A DNA stretch of 18,389 nucleotides from an uncultured Opitutia bacterium (GTDB lineage Bacteria > Verrucomicrobiota > Verrucomicrobiia > Opitutales > UBA953): positions 1 to 18,389 of the forward strand of contig CAIKRN010000104.1 in the NCBI GenBank assembly GCA_903829855.1. The letters run 5' to 3'. The notes below the pieces were generated by a model. It ran no database searches. It was not told the origin of the DNA and saw only the letters and a program-made list of their open reading frames with translations. Below, piece by piece: positions 15,208 to 18,389 of this stretch; positions within the stretch are counted from its first letter, which is position 1; every line of letters starts with the position of its first letter. Made by a program: the position numbers and the translations under genes.

Positions 15208-16854
15208 TCACTTGCGGGCCTGGCGCGCCGCTCGCCCCTTGAGCGAACGCGGTTTATCCCAGCGGGTGAAGGATTTCTTGCGAACCGGGGTGGCCTTGCC
15301 ACGGGAAGACTTCGACTTACCCAAGCGAGGACCGGAAGGGCCCACCGCTTTCTTAGGCTGATCGGCGGCCGCCTTGGGGCCGACTTTAGCGACGGCCTTA
15401 CGCGGAGTGGCTTCTTCGGGCATAACGGGCGCACCAGGGGTGCCCATGCCGCGACGGGTGCCCTGCTTGGGCTTGCCGACGATGTCCAAGAAGAGTGGCA
15501 CACCGGCGAGATCGAAATTCTCATGAACTCCTTTGACCAAGAAGCGCTGGTAAGCGTCCTCGAGCCGTTCTTCGGAATTACAGAAAAGGCGGAAACGAAT
15601 CGGGCGCTTGGAAACCTGGGTGACGTAGTAGCACTTAAAGCGCTTACCGGAAACCATGCGCGGCGGACGCTTGGTCATCAAATCTTGGACTACGCGATTG
15701 ATGCGGCCCGTCGAAATCGCCGTGCCCGCACGTGTGAAGACCCCTTCGGCAGCGTCAAGAACGTCATCAGAACGCAAACCCGTCTTCGCGGAAACGAATA
15801 AAACGGGAGGCTCGGGCAGGAAGAACAACTCCCGGCGAATGGCCGAACGGAACTTGGAGCGAAACTCTTCTTCATCTTCGAAACCATCGATATTCTTTTC
15901 GCGGAAAGCCGTCTTCGCGAGATCCCACTTATTGACCACGATGACCATACCACAACCGAGCAGCGCCAGCTCACCGGCGAGCTGCTTATCAATACGGGTC
16001 ACTCCCTGCCCCGCGTCGAGTACGAGGAAAACGACGTCGGTTTCGGCCAGAATTTCGTCAGCGCGAATCTGTGAAAAGAAATCCAGGGTGTCGCGCTTAT
16101 TGGCGGTGCGACGTCCGGCCGTATCCACCAAGGTGAATTTAGCTTTCGATCCGTCAGCCTTGGTGCGGGAAAGTCCCGCGCGCACTGGATCGCGTGTGGT
16201 GCCAGCGACTTCGCTCACAATGAGTCGGGAGCCGCCCAGCAGGCGGTTACCGAGCGAGCTCTTACCCACATTAGGGCGACCGGCGAGAGCGAGGCGAATG
16301 GGGCGAGGGCCCTCTTCGCGCGGCGTTTCAGGCTCCGGCCCTAGGGCCTTGAGCATCTGGGTCATTAGCTGCGGGATGCCGCGGCCGTGTTCAGCAGAAA
16401 TCAGGAGAGGCTCACCAAAGCCCAAGACGTAGAACTCGGACATCAACCCGTCACGCTCTTCGGTGTCGGCCTTATTCGCGACGACGATGACCTTCTTGCC
16501 CGCCTGGCGCAGCTTGGCGGCCACATCGATATCCAAGGGCGTGCAACCCTCGGAGGCATCGACAATGAGCAAGACGAGGGCCGCGGCGGCCAAGGCGAAG
16601 TCGACCTGCTCTTCCACCGCTTCTGCGACGACTTTCGGCGTCAGCTCCTCGCGATACAAACCGATGCCACCCGTATCCATCAAAGTGTAGCGGCCTTCGA
16701 AGACATCTGCCGTGATCAAGTCACGCGTCACGCCGGGCTGGTCGTGTACGATTGAGATGCGACGACCGACCAGTCGGTTGAAAAGGCGGCTCTTGCCGAC
16801 GTTAGGACGGCCCACGATGGCTACCGCACGCGAAATTTCTGTGTTCCGTTCCAT
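15208..16854 (-). CDS. der: Ribosome-associated GTPase Der (EngA) with long basic C-terminal tail
   Basis: Tandem-GTPase needed for late 50S assembly. The ATG at 16854 gives 548 residues; an upstream in-frame TTG (16893) adds an unsupported leader. G-domain 1 has GRPNVGKS (15-22), DTGG (60-63) and NKAD (127-130); G-domain 2 has GRPNVGKS (192-199), DTAG (244-247) and NKWD (308-311); the KH-like domain spans about 365-461 and ends at LFLDIVGKPKQGTRRG. A further 80 or so residues, rich in Lys, Arg, Ala, Pro and Gly and ending KGRAARQARK, follow; most Der proteins stop near 440-490. The first P-loop continues KSRLFN instead of the common KSTLFN. It is in the minus-strand run, 45 nt after the aminotransferase and 3 nt before fmt. 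No ribosome binding site; the leader is CTTATTTT-ATG. Confidence 0.97.
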   Translation of the reverse strand: MERNTEISRAVAIVGRPNVGKSRLFNRLVGRRISIVHDQPGVTRDLITADVFEGRYTLMDTGGIGLYREELTPKVVAEAVEEQVDFALAAAALVLLIVDASEGCTPLDIDVAAKLRQAGKKVIVVANKADTEERDGLMSEFYVLGFGEPLLISAEHGRGIPQLMTQMLKALGPEPETPREEGPRPIRLALAGRPNVGKSSLGNRLLGGSRLIVSEVAGTTRDPVRAGLSRTKADGSKAKFTLVDTAGRRTANKRDTLDFFSQIRADEILAETDVVFLVLDAGQGVTRIDKQLAGELALLGCGMVIVVNKWDLAKTAFREKNIDGFEDEEEFRSKFRSAIRRELFFLPEPPVLFVSAKTGLRSDDVLDAAEGVFTRAGTAISTGRINRVVQDLMTKRPPRMVSGKRFKCYYVTQVSKRPIRFRLFCNSEERLEDAYQRFLVKGVHENFDLAGVPLFLDIVGKPKQGTRRGMGTPGAPVMPEEATPRKAVAKVGPKAAADQPKKAVGPSGPRLGKSKSSRGKATPVRKKSFTRWDKPRSLKGRAARQARK

Positions 16855-16899
16855 AAAATAAGAGTCGGGCCTACCTGCCCCGCTAGCAAGCAAGGATGC

Positions 16900-18075
16900 T
16901 CAACCTTTGCGAATCGTGTCCAAGAAACGGGCGATGCGCTCGCCGGCCTCATGAATCTTCTCGTAACTCGTCGAGAAGGAAGCACGGCAGAAGCCGGCTC
17001 CCGCGGCGCCGAACGCCGTACCCGGCACCATGGCCACCTTTTGCTGCTCAAGCAGCTTCTGGGCGAAGGTCATCGAGTCCATCCCGGTGGAGGTGATGTC
17101 CGGGAAGGCGTAGAAGGCACCACGCGGGAGATGGCAAGGCAGGCCGAGCTCGTTAAAACGGCGGACAATGAAGTCACGGCGTTCGCGATATTTATCGCGC
17201 ATATGGAGCATCGAATCGCGACCATTACGGAGCGCTTCGACGGCCGCCTCTTGGCTCATGATGGGAGCACACATGATGCCATACTGGTGGACCTTAAGCA
17301 TCCCATCGATGACGGCAGCGGGTCCGCAGGCGTAACCGATACGGAAGCCCGTCATTGCAAAAGCCTTCGAGAAACCGTGCAAGAAGATGGTACGTTCCCG
17401 CATGCCCGGGAGTGAGGCAATGGACACGTGGTCGCCATCAAACGTGAGCTCGGAATAGATTTCGTCCGAAGCCACCAGAAGGTCCTTCTCGATGGCGAAC
17501 TTGGCGATGGCCTCGAGCTTGGCGCGATCAGCCGTTCCGCCTGTCGGGTTGGTCGGGAAATTAATGACGAGTAGCTTGCAGCCAGGCTGCCAGGCTGCGC
17601 GCAAAGCCGCCGGATCCAGCGCGAACTGGTCGGCTGAAACGGTGCGGACGGGAATCGCCTCGGCGTGACACAGCGCCACACTCGGAGCGTAACTCACGTA
17701 ACAGGGCTCGTGATAGAGCACCTTATCGCCCGGGTTAAGGACAGCGCGAAGGAGAATGTCCAATGCTTCCGAAACCCCGATGGTCGCTAAGATTTCAGTC
17801 TCTGGATCGTACTCGGGGCCGTAGTTCTTGGCCACATAACGGGAGACCTCTTCACGGAATTGCTGGGTTCCGCGATTATCGGTGTAAGAGGTACGCCCTT
17901 TCTCAAGCGAGGCGATGGCCGCCTCACGGATATGGTAAGGGGTGACGAAGTCGGGTTCGCCGATACCGAGCGAAACCGCGTCCTTCATCTTCGAGACGAT
18001 GGCGAAGAAATCGCGAATGCCCGATTTGGGCAAAGACGCGACATGTCGCGCCACGAAGCGGCTGGAGGAATCCAT
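16900..18075 (-). CDS. Class I/II PLP-dependent aminotransferase, AlaT-like
   Basis: Fold type I aminotransferase of 391 residues, probably acting on alanine or another amino acid with a 2-oxoacid. Visible: SLGIGEPDF (35-43), YTDNRGTQQFRE (64-75), the PLP pocket NFPTNPTGG (172-180, Asn176), SDEIYSELTFDG (203-214, with Asp204 and Tyr207), the Schiff-base lysine Lys237 in HGFSKAFAMTGFRIGY, and Arg364 in FCRASFSTS for the substrate carboxylate. It follows an Lrp-type regulator by 13 nt; the same pairing of Lrp-like regulator and aminotransferase is known as alaR-alaT in Bacillus subtilis. That suggests alanine transamination, but aspartate or aromatic substrates cannot be excluded from sequence. 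The start context is CCTGACC-ATG. Confidence 0.9.
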   Translation of the reverse strand: MDSSSRFVARHVASLPKSGIRDFFAIVSKMKDAVSLGIGEPDFVTPYHIREAAIASLEKGRTSYTDNRGTQQFREEVSRYVAKNYGPEYDPETEILATIGVSEALDILLRAVLNPGDKVLYHEPCYVSYAPSVALCHAEAIPVRTVSADQFALDPAALRAAWQPGCKLLVINFPTNPTGGTADRAKLEAIAKFAIEKDLLVASDEIYSELTFDGDHVSIASLPGMRERTIFLHGFSKAFAMTGFRIGYACGPAAVIDGMLKVHQYGIMCAPIMSQEAAVEALRNGRDSMLHMRDKYRERRDFIVRRFNELGLPCHLPRGAFYAFPDITSTGMDSMTFAQKLLEQQKVAMVPGTAFGAAGAGFCRASFSTSYEKIHEAGERIARFLDTIRKG

Positions 18076-18088
18076 GGTCAGGCTGGAA

Positions 18089-18389
18089 TCAGGGGCTGAC
18101 CGAGGGCTGATCGCGATGCGCGGCTTCGGAATTCACAATAAAACCGTCCTTCTTGTAGGCCCGGAGGAAGAAATGCGTAGAGGTGCCCTGGACACCGTCA
18201 ATTCGGGCCAGACGCTCATGCACGAAACCAGCGACCTTGTAGAGATTGTCCGCGGTCACAACGACCAGCAAATCGTAGCCGCCCGACATCAGGTAGCAGC
18301 TCTCCACCTGTTCAAAACTGGAAATGCGTTCCGCGATGCCGTCAAAACCGCCGACGCCTTCGGTGCGGATTTTAATCTCAATGACCGCA
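18089..18389 (-). CDS. Lrp/AsnC-family regulator, ligand-binding (RAM) domain, partial
   Basis: Runs off the right edge; the 99 visible residues are the C-terminal part and are in frame to the last base, so the true start lies outside. It reads VIEIKIRTEGVGGFDGIAERI, then FEQVESCYLMSGGYDLLVVV, then FVHERLARIDGVQGTSTHFFLRAYKKDGFIV. This is the beta-alpha-beta RAM fold of Lrp/AsnC proteins, with the SGGYDLL ligand-contact loop and the GV-x-x-TSTHF strand. The DNA-binding domain, if present, is outside the window; stand-alone RAM proteins also exist. It is 13 nt upstream of the aminotransferase on the same strand and probably regulates it. Confidence 0.9.
   Translation of the reverse strand, partial: AVIEIKIRTEGVGGFDGIAERISSFEQVESCYLMSGGYDLLVVVTADNLYKVAGFVHERLARIDGVQGTSTHFFLRAYKKDGFIVNSEAAHRDQPSVSP

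Noticed and set aside
15656..16432. 258-codon plus-strand frame opposite der
   Set aside because: Ser/Arg/Pro-rich antisense frame of der with no domain.
16866..16882. CGGG/CCCG hairpin in the aminotransferase-der gap
   Set aside because: Four base pairs with a nine-base loop and an interrupted T stretch; too weak to claim an attenuator.
1..18389. CRISPR arrays, transposons, tRNA/rRNA genes, phage or defence genes
   Set aside because: I looked for repeated spacers, transposase or integrase motifs, tRNA-like cloverleafs and restriction or toxin domains and saw none; nearly all of the sequence is accounted for by housekeeping genes.

Overview
This window reads as an ordinary but informative stretch of housekeeping chromosome from a Gram-negative, moderately GC-rich bacterium (about 58-60% G+C by eye). 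An outer membrane with LPS is implied by a Kdo transferase (waaA), LptB and a large LptC/LptA-like periplasmic protein. The presence of HPr kinase beside the lpt genes, the style of the proteins and the small orphan proteins fit the Verrucomicrobiota (Opitutae-like) best. That placement is an inference from protein character, not from a marker search. I see no prophage, insertion sequence, CRISPR array, tRNA or rRNA gene, toxin-antitoxin pair or defence locus.

Layout, left to right. (1) 1-96: the last 31 codons of an unidentified plus-strand gene, convergent with the minus-strand rpsO-pnp unit (2744-167), which ends in a clear intrinsic terminator at 116-145; a second hairpin with a T-run lies between rpsO and pnp. 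(2) 2745-3474: a structured leader region upstream of rpsO, then a small minus-strand orphan gene. (3) 3475-4665: a plus-strand pair, a YhbY/CRM RNA-binding protein and a type II short-chain prenyl diphosphate synthase (ispA-like), meeting a DUF983-like zinc-ribbon membrane protein tail to tail with no spacing. (4) 7067-5162: the rpsB-tsf operon on the minus strand with a strong terminator at 5109-5137. EF-Ts carries an insertion of about 52 residues in its coiled-coil region. (5) 7290-8570: waaA on plus, convergent with no spacing with a stand-alone trpD on minus. (6) 9708-10355: an orphan acidic/helical plus-strand protein. (7) 18389-10361: a tight minus-strand run of seven genes: Lrp-type regulator (partial), class I aminotransferase (AlaR/AlaT-like pair), der, fmt, lptC/A-like, lptB, hprK. 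Gaps are 3 to 45 nt, so it is probably one transcript or a few overlapping ones.

Together the genes cover ribosome synthesis and maturation (rpsO, rpsB, yhbY, der), translation initiation and elongation (fmt, tsf), RNA turnover (pnp), envelope biogenesis (waaA, lptB, lptC/A-like, isoprenoids) and metabolic control (hprK, Lrp-aminotransferase, trpD).

The points I would look at twice are: the near absence of Shine-Dalgarno sequences combined with a recurring CC directly before the start codon; the EF-Ts insertion; the 690-residue LptC/LptA-like protein next to lptB and hprK; the candidate rpsO leader RNA; and three convergent gene pairs whose stop codons are 0, 0 and 5 nt apart. I found no convincing new multi-gene system here.
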